Part shown: positions 7,822-16,707 of the stretch, in pieces | Position numbering within the stretch: the stretch's first letter is position 1 | Layout: the number at the start of each line of letters is the position of its first letter | Source of the DNA: Marinospirillum alkalitolerans | GTDB lineage: Bacteria; Pseudomonadota; Gammaproteobacteria; Pseudomonadales; Halomonadaceae | NCBI RefSeq assembly: GCF_045055655.1 | Contig: NZ_JBANFI010000003.1 | Location: 186,001 to 250,000, forward strand | Reading direction: 5' to 3' | Length of the DNA stretch: 64,000 bases | Made by a program: the position numbers and the translations under genes | The notes under the pieces: model-generated | Told to the model about the DNA's origin: nothing | What the model saw: the letters and a program-made list of their open reading frames with translations, nothing else | Database searches by the model: none

Positions 7822-10473
7822 CTATGGGGCTGACTCGCTAGGCGCAAAAGGTTCCCATCCATCGGGAAAGCCCTGCCACTGCGCCTCTGGACCCACTTCA
7901 TCCATCCACTGAGCGACCTGATCTGCGGATGCAGGACGCGCTAACCAGTAACCCTGACAAACACAGCAGCCTAAACCGGCCAGTAGTGTAGCCTGAGCCG
8001 CAGTTTCGACACCCTCGGCCACCAGATCTAATCCCAGCGCGCGGGCCATACCGATAATGGCCCAAACCAGCTGTGCATCTTCACGATTCCCTGGCAGCTC
8101 GCGAATAAAACTCGCATCAATTTTAATCGTGTCTAGCGGGAGTTGGCGCAAATAGGACAAGGAAGAGTAGCCAGTACCAAAATCATCCACAGAAATACCT
8201 ATACCCTGCGCTCGTAGATCACGTAACAAAGTTTTCTGGGTAGAATCCTGGCCAAGAACAAGGCAGCTTTCGGTCAACTCTAGCTCGAGACGCTGAGCGG
8301 GAAGCTGATAGGCGGCCAAACGCTTGGCAATGCGCACAGCAAACTGCCCATCCAGTAGCTGACGAGCCGACACATTGATCGAAACAGGAATGCGCACCTG
8401 CTGCGGCCAGGCGGCCATCTGTCGAATCACTTCATCCAATACCCACTCACCCAGCTCTTCAATCAAGCCTAGTTTTTCAGCGAGTGGGATAAATTCAGCG
8501 GGCGAGACAGGGCCAAGCTGCTCATCTGTCCAGCGAACTAAAGCCTCTAATCCCACCCACTGACGACTGACCACATCTATTTTAGGCTGGTAAACAACAA
8601 ACAAATCCTGCTGGCGTAGCGCTTTTCTTAAACCGTGCTCCAACGCCAAATCAGCGTAATTACGCTCGCCCATCATCGCGTTATAAAAACAAAAATGATT
8701 ACGGCCCGCTTCTTTTGCTCGATACATAGCGGTATCTGCATGCTTGAGCAGAATTTCAGCATTATGGCCATCATCAGGATAAACACTGATCCCAATGCTG
8801 GTCGAGACGACCAGGCTTTGCTTATTAATCAACAAGGGCTGAGACAAAGAACCGACGATCTGGGCGGCCAGCTGTTCCACATCTATCAAAGCCTGGACTT
8901 CAGGAATCAAAATGGTGAACTCATCACCACCTAGACGCGCCACGGATTCTCCACCACGTGCCAGCTGGTTCAATCTTTGTGCGACTTCTTTCAGCACCGC
9001 ATCGCCGGCCTGATGACCTAGAGTGTCATTAATACGCTTGAATAGATCCAGATCCAGAAACAGCAGAGCCAGTTTATGTTGGTGACGCTTGGCATTCGCC
9101 AGTGCTAAATCCAGCCGATCTTGGAGTAGCCGCCGGTTGGCCAACCCTGTCAGTTCATCATAATAAGCCAGACTATGTATCTGCTCTTCTTTGCGTTTAC
9201 GCTCGGTAATATCGCTAAAAATAGCAGCAAATTGGCGTATCTCTCCCTGCGTATGACGTATACCAGTAATGGTTAGCCATTCTGTATACAAGTCACCGTT
9301 TTTGCGTCGGTTACAGATTTCACCCTGCCAATAACCATGCCGATGCAGGCTGTCCCACATTTCTTGATAAAAAGCGGCATCATGCAAACCTGAGCTGAGC
9401 AGCTTCGGCGTTTGGCCTATGGCCTCCTCCGGTGCATAGCCTGTTAACGCAGTAAAACTGGGATTCACCGCCTGAATCACGCCTTGGGCATCGGTAATCA
9501 AAATGCCATCCAAAGAAGCCTCGATCACCTTCTGTGCCAGCACCAGATTTTCCATCGAAGATTGCAGGGCTTGATCACGTGCTTCTATCGCGGCACGCAG
9601 TTGATGCACATACTCAGACTCAATGCTGGCGAGAATGTCACTAAAAGAGAGGAGACCGCAAATGCGTCCGGCAGCACTGATCTCGTCTGAAGACTCGCTG
9701 GCCTCTAGGACACCCAGATGGCGATACCCCTTCTCGCGCAGCAAATCCACAGCACTGAGCAGGCTCATATCGCTCGGCACACACAGCAGAGGACGATCAG
9801 CAATTTCTTGTAGGGTGGCAGGACGTTGCGCAGAGGCCAGCAGCTTGATGAGGTCTCTTTCGGTGATAATACCAGGAGGCAGGCCACGACCCCGCTCAAC
9901 AATCGCCGCTTCACGACCGGTATCGCGCAAACGCTGCACGGCCTCAGCCAAAGAAAGATAGCCATATAAACGCAGAGGCTCGCGTGTCACACTGGAGCCC
10001 ACGCTGCGCATCAACAGATAGTGTTCAACACCTTGATGACGCACGATATCAGATTGCGTGAGCACACCCAGCGGCTGCTGATCAGCGTCCACCACCAGCA
10101 AGCGCCGCAGATGCTGGCTTTTCATCATCGCCGAAGCCTGACTCATTGGCCGATCAGCTGCAATACTGACCACAGGAGCACTCATCCATTGACGAATGGG
10201 CATGTCCAGCAGGCCAGGCTGATTAAAATCGAGGCGGCGAGTATCGCCTTCACTCCAGATACCGACGACCTGCTCGGCTTCCATCACCAGAATACAGCTG
10301 ACATTGGCTTGATACATCCGCTGTGCAACCTGCTTTAAAGGCAGATCTGGTGCACAGGTGAGAAGACCTCGACTGACCAGCTTGCCCACTTCGGGATCCT
10401 CCCCGAGACAGAGACTGACACTTTCCCCCGCTGGTGCTGCCAAAAATTCCAAGACCCTCTCCTCAATATCCAA
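7822..10473 (-). CDS. CBS-PAS-GGDEF-EAL c-di-GMP signalling protein
   Basis: The 883 residues contain four CBS motifs in two pairs (about 15-150 and 160-290), a coiled region, a PAS domain (about 305-425), a GGDEF domain with intact LGGDEF at about 511-516 and an EAL domain starting with LEALVRW near 642. There is no membrane segment, so it is cytoplasmic. Both the cyclase and phosphodiesterase signatures look intact, but the RxxD inhibitory site before GGDEF is absent (RGGE). CBS pairs bind adenosyl nucleotides and PAS often senses redox or ligands, so it may link energy state to c-di-GMP (inference). The ORF opens at TTG 10473, directly after an in-frame stop, behind AAGGAAGG with tight spacing. 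Confidence 0.92.
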   Translation of the reverse strand: MDIEERVLEFLAAPAGESVSLCLGEDPEVGKLVSRGLLTCAPDLPLKQVAQRMYQANVSCILVMEAEQVVGIWSEGDTRRLDFNQPGLLDMPIRQWMSAPVVSIAADRPMSQASAMMKSQHLRRLLVVDADQQPLGVLTQSDIVRHQGVEHYLLMRSVGSSVTREPLRLYGYLSLAEAVQRLRDTGREAAIVERGRGLPPGIITERDLIKLLASAQRPATLQEIADRPLLCVPSDMSLLSAVDLLREKGYRHLGVLEASESSDEISAAGRICGLLSFSDILASIESEYVHQLRAAIEARDQALQSSMENLVLAQKVIEASLDGILITDAQGVIQAVNPSFTALTGYAPEEAIGQTPKLLSSGLHDAAFYQEMWDSLHRHGYWQGEICNRRKNGDLYTEWLTITGIRHTQGEIRQFAAIFSDITERKRKEEQIHSLAYYDELTGLANRRLLQDRLDLALANAKRHQHKLALLFLDLDLFKRINDTLGHQAGDAVLKEVAQRLNQLARGGESVARLGGDEFTILIPEVQALIDVEQLAAQIVGSLSQPLLINKQSLVVSTSIGISVYPDDGHNAEILLKHADTAMYRAKEAGRNHFCFYNAMMGERNYADLALEHGLRKALRQQDLFVVYQPKIDVVSRQWVGLEALVRWTDEQLGPVSPAEFIPLAEKLGLIEELGEWVLDEVIRQMAAWPQQVRIPVSINVSARQLLDGQFAVRIAKRLAAYQLPAQRLELELTESCLVLGQDSTQKTLLRDLRAQGIGISVDDFGTGYSSLSYLRQLPLDTIKIDASFIRELPGNREDAQLVWAIIGMARALGLDLVAEGVETAAQATLLAGLGCCVCQGYWLARPASADQVAQWMDEVGPEAQWQGFPDGWEPFAPSESAP

Positions 10474-10594
10474 TCACCTTCCTTTGGTCTTTGCTGTTTC
10501 TTTTTATCCAGCCTGCATCCTGCAGCACTGGCTTCTCAAGGTGTGGTGGTCTTTCAGGTGACGGAGACACACTTGGGAGTTGGACGACGATAGA

Positions 10595-11398
10595 TTAGGA
10601 CTCAAGCAAGGCCACGAGCAGCTGCTTGACCTGATTGACTTCAAAGGGTTTATCACAGATCGCTGAAACACCGGACTGGCGCACCGAGGCCAAGCGGGAT
10701 TCATCTTCTGAAGTCACCATCATGACCGGCACATGTGAGTAGTTAGGTGATTGGCGAATATGGTTGATCAAGGCTTCACCATCCATCACCGGCATATTGT
10801 AATCTGTCACAACCAGATCATAGGTGTTCTGCTCTAACAGAGTGATACCCTGCTGACCATCTGCTGCTTCATCAAAGTGCTCGACACCGATCTGCTTTAA
10901 CACACGCATCAGGTGATTCCGCGCCATACGTGAGTCATCGACCACCAGCACGCGTAATTGGGTGACGTCATAGAGTTCAAGATCGATTTCTTCATGCGTG
11001 AGATAATCCAGCGTTGAAGAAAGCGCCCGCACCAAATCCTGACGGTTAAAAGGCTTAGGAAGGAGCGCCAATACGCCAGCTTGTCGCACAGCTTCAAGGT
11101 TTTCGCGCTTTTGTTCGCTGGAAACCACCATCTTGGCCACACCTTGTAGGCGTGGATCACGCTGCATCAGGGCAAACAATTCATGCGCTTGCGCATCAGG
11201 TAAATAGAGGCTGGTAATCAACAGATCAGGAACATAGGTGCGCATTTTCATCAAGGCTTCACGCGCTGAACCAACCACTTCAAGCTGCTCTATACCCTGC
11301 GCACTCAACTGGGCTTGCAGAATTTTTCTTTGTGTTGAAGAAGGCTCAACCAACAGCACACCCAATTCATCAAGGGATAAAACCGCTTGATTATTCAT
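10595..11398 (-). CDS. Tandem receiver-domain protein (REC-REC), first receiver degenerate
   Basis: Two receiver domains and no output domain in 267 residues. REC2 (about 148-267) is canonical: acidic pair D154-D155, phospho-acceptor D189 in VVTDYNMP, T209 and K230. REC1 (about 12-130) has EP (18-19) where the acidic pair should be and S63 in place of the phospho-acceptor, but keeps K115 in PKPF, so it probably cannot be phosphorylated. Such stand-alone receivers act as CheY-like connectors. It is immediately upstream of the GGDEF-EAL gene on the same strand, so co-regulation is plausible. Start ATG 11398 follows AGAAAAGG. Confidence 0.9.
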   Translation of the reverse strand: MNNQAVLSLDELGVLLVEPSSTQRKILQAQLSAQGIEQLEVVGSAREALMKMRTYVPDLLITSLYLPDAQAHELFALMQRDPRLQGVAKMVVSSEQKRENLEAVRQAGVLALLPKPFNRQDLVRALSSTLDYLTHEEIDLELYDVTQLRVLVVDDSRMARNHLMRVLKQIGVEHFDEAADGQQGITLLEQNTYDLVVTDYNMPVMDGEALINHIRQSPNYSHVPVMMVTSEDESRLASVRQSGVSAICDKPFEVNQVKQLLVALLES

Positions 11399-11461
11399 CC
11401 TTTTCTCTCCTCTATCATCTTCTGTGTAAGATCATGCCAAGCAGCACAGCCAAGAGTGGTT

Positions 11462-11791
11462 CTAGTGACGCCGTGTGCCGCCGGGTAAGCGGGGCTGATA
11501 AACATCATCACGATAAATAAGATGGCGCGCTTCCACAGTCTTTTTCGGTGCCAGATGAAAGACAGCCTCACGCAGGCGATAGAGGCGCTGACCTTGGGTG
11601 CGTGCAATTTGCATCTGCACTGCCTGGGGAAGAGGCGGCAAACGCAAAGCCTGACGATCCTCAGACCAGAAGGTGGCTTTATCTAAAATGAGCGAGAGCA
11701 GATTGCGTTGATTGGTCTTCAGCTCAGCGAGCAAAGTCAGTGCAATCAACTGACGGGCGCGTCTAATTTTGGCTCTGCGAGTCATCGCCAT
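11462..11791 (-). CDS. Small basic protein of unknown function
   Basis: I do not recognise this 109-residue protein. It is strongly basic (many Arg), with a helical N-terminal half around RRARQLIALTLLAEL and no membrane segment. AGAGGG precedes ATG 11791 at suitable distance; an ATG two codons later is an alternative. It lies upstream of the REC-REC gene on the same strand, separated by about 60 bp, so it may head that transcription unit. Confidence 0.6.
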   Translation of the reverse strand: MAMTRRAKIRRARQLIALTLLAELKTNQRNLLSLILDKATFWSEDRQALRLPPLPQAVQMQIARTQGQRLYRLREAVFHLAPKKTVEARHLIYRDDVYQPRLPGGTRRH

Positions 11792-12037
11792 GCGACATCC
11801 CTCTTTTTAGTCAACAAGATATTTTGCATGATAAACCTTCTTCTCTAAGGAGTCAGTTGGCTTTTTGCCTTAAGTTGCTACAAAGCGTCACAAAAGACTG
11901 ATGCCAGAGTTGAAGATGTGGCGTTAGTATGTCTATCTTTCACTTAAAATGACTATTAAGATCAAGGTTTTTAAACTGAAGACATCACACACTCCTGCCA
12001 GTGGTGCACTCAGCCTCGTACAGCCAAGGGAACATCT

Positions 12038-13741
12038 ATGGGACAGCAACCAGACGACACAGATCTGATGCTGAGCATTCCGACTCCGGAAGAGCTTGGA
12101 CTCACCTTTAAAGAAGATGAGCAAGGGGATTATTGGGCCATCCACCAACCCACAGGGATGGTGCAACCCTTTGAGCCTGAAGACTTCCCGCAAATCATGG
12201 AGCTGGCTGGCTTTCCTGCGGCGGATTATCCAATTGAATCAGCGGCTCTGGCCGTCTTGCTCGATGCCATGCGCCGTGGCGAGGCCTGCGAACAGCGCCT
12301 TGGTGGCCCTGTCGATGCACGCGCCGAAGTCCACCTCAGCCCCAATCAAATGCTGGCCAGCGTTGTACTCCATCCGCCCCAAGGTCGTGGTCAAGATATC
12401 ACCAGCGCAGCACTCAGCAAGGCATTGCAGGAAGCCCATGTTGTACGCGGCTTGATCGATGAAAGCCTCGCTGAACTGACATCAGCCGCCACCAGTCAAC
12501 AGCTGCGCACCACCGGGCTCCCGGTTTGCCAGATCGTGGCCTACGGAGAGAGCGCCTATGATGGCGAAGATGCCTGGCTGGAGCCACTGATTGATGAAAT
12601 CATGGATCGCCGCCCGCAGATGAACGATGACGGGCAGGTGGACTTTTTTGAGCTGGGCGACTTCCCCCATGTTGATGCGGATCAAGCACTGGTGCGCCGT
12701 CATCCTCCAACCCAAGGCAAAACAGGCTGGACAGTCACAGGCAAAACGATCAAAGGCCGCAATGGCAAGGACATCACCCTATCCGCCAAGGACGAAACCG
12801 TCAGGCTGGCCCCTGACGATCATGACCTGCTGCTCTCCAGTGTCGCGGGTATGCCAGTGGTCCATGAAAAAGGGGCGCTTGTTGAACAGGTACTCAAGCT
12901 CGAAGAAGTCGGTTTGAAATCAGGCCATGTCCGCTTTGATGGCAGTGTTTTTGTCAAAGGCAATGTGAATCCCGGCATGAAGATCGAAGTCACTGGAGAC
13001 GTCAAGGTCGGTGGACTCGTTGAAGCCGCCTATATCAAAGCCGGTGGCAGTATTGAAATCGGCGGCGGGGTGATTGGCCGCAAGGCCAAAGAAGAACGAG
13101 GCAAGCCTCTAAAGGATGCAAACGAAAGCACCACAGAGGCCTATTTACATGCTGGTGTCACGGTCAAAGCACGCTTTATCCAAGAAGCCAAGGTCAAAGC
13201 AGCTCAAGAGATCATCGTGCAAAAGCAAATCCTCCACTCCAAGATCAAGGCAGGCGTCAAAATTCATCTGCTGGGCAAAGGCGCCATCGTGGGCGGTTTA
13301 GCAGAGGCCAATCAGTTTATTGATATCGGAATCGCGGGGGCACCCGCCAATGTGCAAACCCATCTTCGTGTGGGCGGCACAGAGGACCTGAAGCAGGAAT
13401 CCACCAAAATCAACCACAGGCTGCAGCAGATTGAAGTTCAAAAATCCAAGCTGAAAGAGCTGATCGCCAAGATCAAGCAACTGCGCAAGCCTATTACAGA
13501 AGAGAAAAAACAGCAGATCATGCAGGCCCGTAATCAATTACAGGCTCAGGAAAATAGCCTGTATGATCGACTGGCAAAGATCCAAGAAGACATCAAAGAG
13601 CGGCAGCACGCACGGATCCATGTGCGTAAAACCTGTTTTCCTGGCACGCTTTTGGAGATCGACGAAGCTCAGTTTTCTCCTCGTAACGATCTGGGCAAGG
13701 TCACCTTCTTCTTACGCGATGGTGAAGTCCAGATGCGCTAG
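12038..13741 (+). CDS. FapA/DUF342-family protein
   Basis: A 567-residue protein with the DUF342 architecture: an N-terminal mixed domain, a central parallel beta-helix rich in Gly/Val repeats (about 250-440, such as GSVFVKGNVNPGMKIEVTGD) and a C-terminal coiled coil (about 450-535) of Lys/Gln/Leu. DUF342 proteins include FapA, implicated in polar flagellum assembly in Vibrio; the exact job here is uncertain. ATG 12038 has AAGGGAAC upstream. It is divergent from the unknown gene 11462-11791 and convergent with ung. Confidence 0.85.
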   Translation: MGQQPDDTDLMLSIPTPEELGLTFKEDEQGDYWAIHQPTGMVQPFEPEDFPQIMELAGFPAADYPIESAALAVLLDAMRRGEACEQRLGGPVDARAEVHLSPNQMLASVVLHPPQGRGQDITSAALSKALQEAHVVRGLIDESLAELTSAATSQQLRTTGLPVCQIVAYGESAYDGEDAWLEPLIDEIMDRRPQMNDDGQVDFFELGDFPHVDADQALVRRHPPTQGKTGWTVTGKTIKGRNGKDITLSAKDETVRLAPDDHDLLLSSVAGMPVVHEKGALVEQVLKLEEVGLKSGHVRFDGSVFVKGNVNPGMKIEVTGDVKVGGLVEAAYIKAGGSIEIGGGVIGRKAKEERGKPLKDANESTTEAYLHAGVTVKARFIQEAKVKAAQEIIVQKQILHSKIKAGVKIHLLGKGAIVGGLAEANQFIDIGIAGAPANVQTHLRVGGTEDLKQESTKINHRLQQIEVQKSKLKELIAKIKQLRKPITEEKKQQIMQARNQLQAQENSLYDRLAKIQEDIKERQHARIHVRKTCFPGTLLEIDEAQFSPRNDLGKVTFFLRDGEVQMR

Positions 13742-13749
13742 ACCGTGTT

Positions 13750-14541
13750 TCAGCCTGCCTGCCCATCCAACGCAGGCTTGGCTGGCAACTGCCAGTTGAT
13801 CGGCGTGCGGCCTTGGCTGATAAGCCACTGATTCGCGGCACTAAAGTGACCACAGCCGATAAAGCCACGGTGGGCAGAAAGCGGAGAGGGGTGCGGTGCC
13901 TCCAGGACCAGATGACGTTGACGATCGATCTGCGCCGCTTTCTTACGCGCAAAAGCCCCCCAGAGCAAAAACACCACACCCTGGCCGTGTTGGTTGATCA
14001 TCTCCAGCACGCGATCCGTCAGTCTTTCCCACCCGCGTCCTTGATGCGAGGCCGCTTGGCCCGCTTCTACCGTCAAAACCGCATTCAAAAGCAACACCCC
14101 CTGCTGCGCCCAAGGCGTCAGATCGCCCTGTGCGGGCTGCTCTATCCCGAGATCACGTGCCTGCTCCTTATAAATATTGAGCAACGAGGGCGGCACCCGC
14201 ACCCCCGAAGGAACGGAAAAACTCAACCCCTGCGCCTGTCCCGGGCCGTGATAGGGATCTTGCCCCAAAATCACCACCTTGACCTCGCTCAGCGGTGTCT
14301 GCCAAAAGGCCGCAAACCACTGATGACTCGGTGGATAAATCTGTTTACCTGCCTGCTTCTGTGCGCGTAAAAAATCACGTAGTTGATCGATGTAGGGCTG
14401 TTGCAGCTCCTCTGCCAGACCAGCCGCCATCCAGTCATCAGGAAAGGGGCGTTGCCTTGTCGCCACGGCACTGCCCGATGCAGATGGCATCATCCTATCC
14501 GGCGCAAAAAGATCGTGAGTCTGAGGTGGATTGAGCGGCAT
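13750..14541 (-). CDS. ung: Uracil-DNA glycosylase
   Basis: Family 1 UDG that removes uracil from DNA to start base-excision repair. The water-activating loop GQDPYH lies at about 92-97 and the HPSPLS minor-groove loop at about 218-223. At 263 residues it is longer than the usual 225, because of an N-terminal extension of about 35 residues that looks disordered. The start is ATG 14541, or GTG 14544 immediately before. Its first bases overlap the ribE stop, so translation is probably coupled to ribE. Confidence 0.96.
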   Translation of the reverse strand: MPLNPPQTHDLFAPDRMMPSASGSAVATRQRPFPDDWMAAGLAEELQQPYIDQLRDFLRAQKQAGKQIYPPSHQWFAAFWQTPLSEVKVVILGQDPYHGPGQAQGLSFSVPSGVRVPPSLLNIYKEQARDLGIEQPAQGDLTPWAQQGVLLLNAVLTVEAGQAASHQGRGWERLTDRVLEMINQHGQGVVFLLWGAFARKKAAQIDRQRHLVLEAPHPSPLSAHRGFIGCGHFSAANQWLISQGRTPINWQLPAKPALDGQAG

Positions 14542-14543
14542 CA

Positions 14544-15167
14544 CTAGACGCCCTCAAGCTGACGCTGCGCCAATACCCGCTCGACGCTATCCACGATGAC
14601 CTGAGTGTGTGGATCGACCTCTAGATTCACCTGACTGCCTTCAGGCAACAGACCAAAAGTCGTGGCACGGCGTGTTTCAGGAATCAGATACACGCTAAAA
14701 CGCTCCTCATGAACTTCTGCAATGGTCAGACTACAGCCATTCAGCCCGATATAGCCCTTATTGAAAATATACTTCTTCCACTGGGGTGGCAGGCTAAAAT
14801 CCAGACGCAGATTGTCTGCATCCAATTCATGCCGCTGGCACAGGGTGACACACCCCATCACATGCCCCGACATAGCATGGCCGCCGATCTCGTCACCAAA
14901 GCGTGCGGCACGCTCAAAATTCACCAGATCACCGACCGCCAACTGTCCCAGATTGGTCAATTGCAGACTGGCAATCATCACATCAAAATATACCGCATCC
15001 TCATCCCAATGGGTCACTGTGAGGCAAACCCCATTCAGTGCGATACTGGCCCCTTGTGTCAGCTGGTCTCGCTGCGCAGCAGGAATCGCTAAACCCAGTG
15101 TATGCAGCTGGGGCTTTTTCTCTAAAGAATGGAGCGGGGCAACCCCCTGAACAATACCGGTAAACAT
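14544..15167 (-). CDS. ribE: Riboflavin synthase, alpha chain
   Basis: A 207-residue enzyme that dismutates two 6,7-dimethyl-8-ribityllumazines to riboflavin. Two lumazine-binding repeats are visible: residues 1-95 starting MFTGIVQG with LNGVCLTV, and about 96-195 with GHAMSGHVMG and LNGCSLTI. ATG 15167 is preferred over upstream codons because GAGGTG precedes it and the conserved MFTGIV begins there. No other rib gene and no FMN riboswitch are visible in the leader. It forms a unit with ung. Confidence 0.96.
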   Translation of the reverse strand: MFTGIVQGVAPLHSLEKKPQLHTLGLAIPAAQRDQLTQGASIALNGVCLTVTHWDEDAVYFDVMIASLQLTNLGQLAVGDLVNFERAARFGDEIGGHAMSGHVMGCVTLCQRHELDADNLRLDFSLPPQWKKYIFNKGYIGLNGCSLTIAEVHEERFSVYLIPETRRATTFGLLPEGSQVNLEVDPHTQVIVDSVERVLAQRQLEGV

Positions 15168-15261
15168 CTTGCACCTCATTGAGTTCATCGCCCGACTGGC
15201 GTTTCATCTTTATTCACTGCATCTCTCTATACTGCATCTGCTGAATCAGGTTGTGCGCATT

Positions 15262-15302
15262 AGGAAACCTCTGATCAAGGTCACAAGCGCAGTCGTTCAT
15301 CA
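15262..15302. other. Inverted repeat in the ribE leader
   Basis: CCTCTGAT near 15268 pairs with ATCAGAGG near 15300, around a loop of about 24 nt. On the plus strand it is followed by CTTTTT; on the minus strand it separates the 15311-15805 gene from ribE. It may be a weak terminator or leader structure. Confidence 0.4.
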
Positions 15303-15310
15303 GAGGCTTT

Positions 15311-15805
15311 TTAGAAATCAGCTTCGGCCTCGCTGCTGGCCTCTGGCTGCTCACCGCTCAGCAGCACATGCACTTCTAGCAGTGCGCGGACCTGATCTTC
15401 TGCCCGCTCTGGATCAAGACCAAGAAAATCCAGTGTTTCACGGTAAGTCTGCTGCCATAGGGGCGCATCACCGATCAGCTCTGCAGCTGGCTGGAGTTCA
15501 AAGCTCATCTCCTGACCTGCAGCATCAAACAAGCGACTCAACCAAGCCTCAGCCGGTATCATGGCTGTCAGATACAGCACCTCATCCTGCTGGTCATAGA
15601 GGAATTCACGCACGATTTCAGCCGGCGCATAGGCCTCAGCGGCATCGGCCTCCCAGAGGGGCTGATCCTCTTGCGCCCAGGCCTCATCAGGTGCAATTCG
15701 CGCCTGCTTAATCTGCCCGGTCGGCAAGGACCAGGCGATATACAAGGGTGGACTGTCCAGCTCCTGCGTTGCCGCTTCAATCGCAATAAATGTGGGAAAG
15801 CTCAC
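15311..15805 (-). CDS. Exonuclease-fold-like protein lacking acidic catalytic residues, unknown
   Basis: A 164-residue acidic cytoplasmic protein. By eye it parallels small DEDD (RNase H-fold) exonucleases: a first strand FIAIEAA where active members have D-x-E, and WLSRLFDAAG after a strand that normally carries aspartate. The aspartates expected there are missing (A for D in strand one, and neutral residues later), so if the relationship is real the protein is catalytically dead. Start is GTG 15805, with AGGAG upstream, and it overlaps the tatD stop as GTGA, which implies translational coupling. The fold call is tentative. Confidence 0.6.
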   Translation of the reverse strand: MSFPTFIAIEAATQELDSPPLYIAWSLPTGQIKQARIAPDEAWAQEDQPLWEADAAEAYAPAEIVREFLYDQQDEVLYLTAMIPAEAWLSRLFDAAGQEMSFELQPAAELIGDAPLWQQTYRETLDFLGLDPERAEDQVRALLEVHVLLSGEQPEASSEAEADF

Positions 15806-16635
15806 AGCAGGTCTCCTAATCGGTCAGTGGATTCAACGCGGGGCAGACCGAAGAGACGGCACGCATTGGCCGTTGTGATGGCCGCCACTCGCTCTGGGCT
15901 TTCTCCGCGCTCGGCCGCGATCTTGGCGATCACCCAAGGCAAAAAAGCCGGCTCATTACGCCCTTTCTTCGGTTTTGGTTTGATAGTGCGCGGCACCAGC
16001 CAGGGTGCATCAGTTTCAACTAACAAGCGATCAGCAGGGATGGATTTCACCAGCGTCGCCAACTCTTGACCTCGCCGCTCGTCACACACCCAACCCGTAA
16101 TCCCGATATAAAGATCCAAGTCCAAATAGCCAAACAGGGCCTTTTTATCACCAGTGAAGCAGTGCAACACGCCACCAGCCAGATCATCGCGCCAGCTGGT
16201 CAGCCGCTCTAACATCGGCTGCGCGGCATCACGCTCATGTAAAAAAAGGGGCTTTTTCACCTCGGCAGCCAACTCAAGCTGCGCCTCAAAAGCCAACAAC
16301 TGCGCTGATTCTGGTGAAAAAAGGCGATTGTAGTCTAGGCCTGTTTCCCCGACTGCCACACAGCAGGGATCCGCCAGCAAAGCGGTCAGAGTCTGCTGCC
16401 AATCCGGCTGCCATTGACTGGCATGATGAGGATGGACGCCCGCTGTCGAGCGCAGCTGCTGAGGATACTGCTGCGCCAGCGCCAAGCTCTGTTCACTGCA
16501 TTGGATCTGGGTGCCGGTTAAAATCTGCCAGATGACACCGGCCTCCTGCGCTCGTGCGATCACGGCTTCTCGATCAGCATCAAAAACAGCATCCAGCAGA
16601 TTCACCCCGATATCGACTAATGCCTCTTCTGCCAC
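15802..16635 (-). CDS. tatD: TatD-family metal-dependent DNase
   Basis: A 277-residue TIM-barrel hydrolase close to E. coli TatD rather than YcfH/YjjV: it begins LVDIGVNL without the usual HxH motif, and shares TAGVHPH, GETGLDYNR, LHCFTG, GITGWVCDERRG and LVETDAPWL. TatD is a 3'-5' exonuclease active in repair and DNA degradation. GTG 16635 is favoured over ATG 16659/16656 because AAAGGAG sits right before it and the conserved region starts there. It is upstream of, and overlaps, the 15311-15805 gene. Confidence 0.94.
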   Translation of the reverse strand: MAEEALVDIGVNLLDAVFDADREAVIARAQEAGVIWQILTGTQIQCSEQSLALAQQYPQQLRSTAGVHPHHASQWQPDWQQTLTALLADPCCVAVGETGLDYNRLFSPESAQLLAFEAQLELAAEVKKPLFLHERDAAQPMLERLTSWRDDLAGGVLHCFTGDKKALFGYLDLDLYIGITGWVCDERRGQELATLVKSIPADRLLVETDAPWLVPRTIKPKPKKGRNEPAFLPWVIAKIAAERGESPERVAAITTANACRLFGLPRVESTDRLGDLL

Positions 16636-16707
16636 GGGCGCTCCTTTTATTCGCATCAAAAGCGCTATCCTACAACAAAAAGCGACTGGGCCTCTAATCT
16701 CCGCCCA

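Noticed and set aside
14544..15310. FMN riboswitch before ribE
   Set aside because: The leader is short and lacks the conserved RFN-element sequences; only one simple inverted repeat is present.
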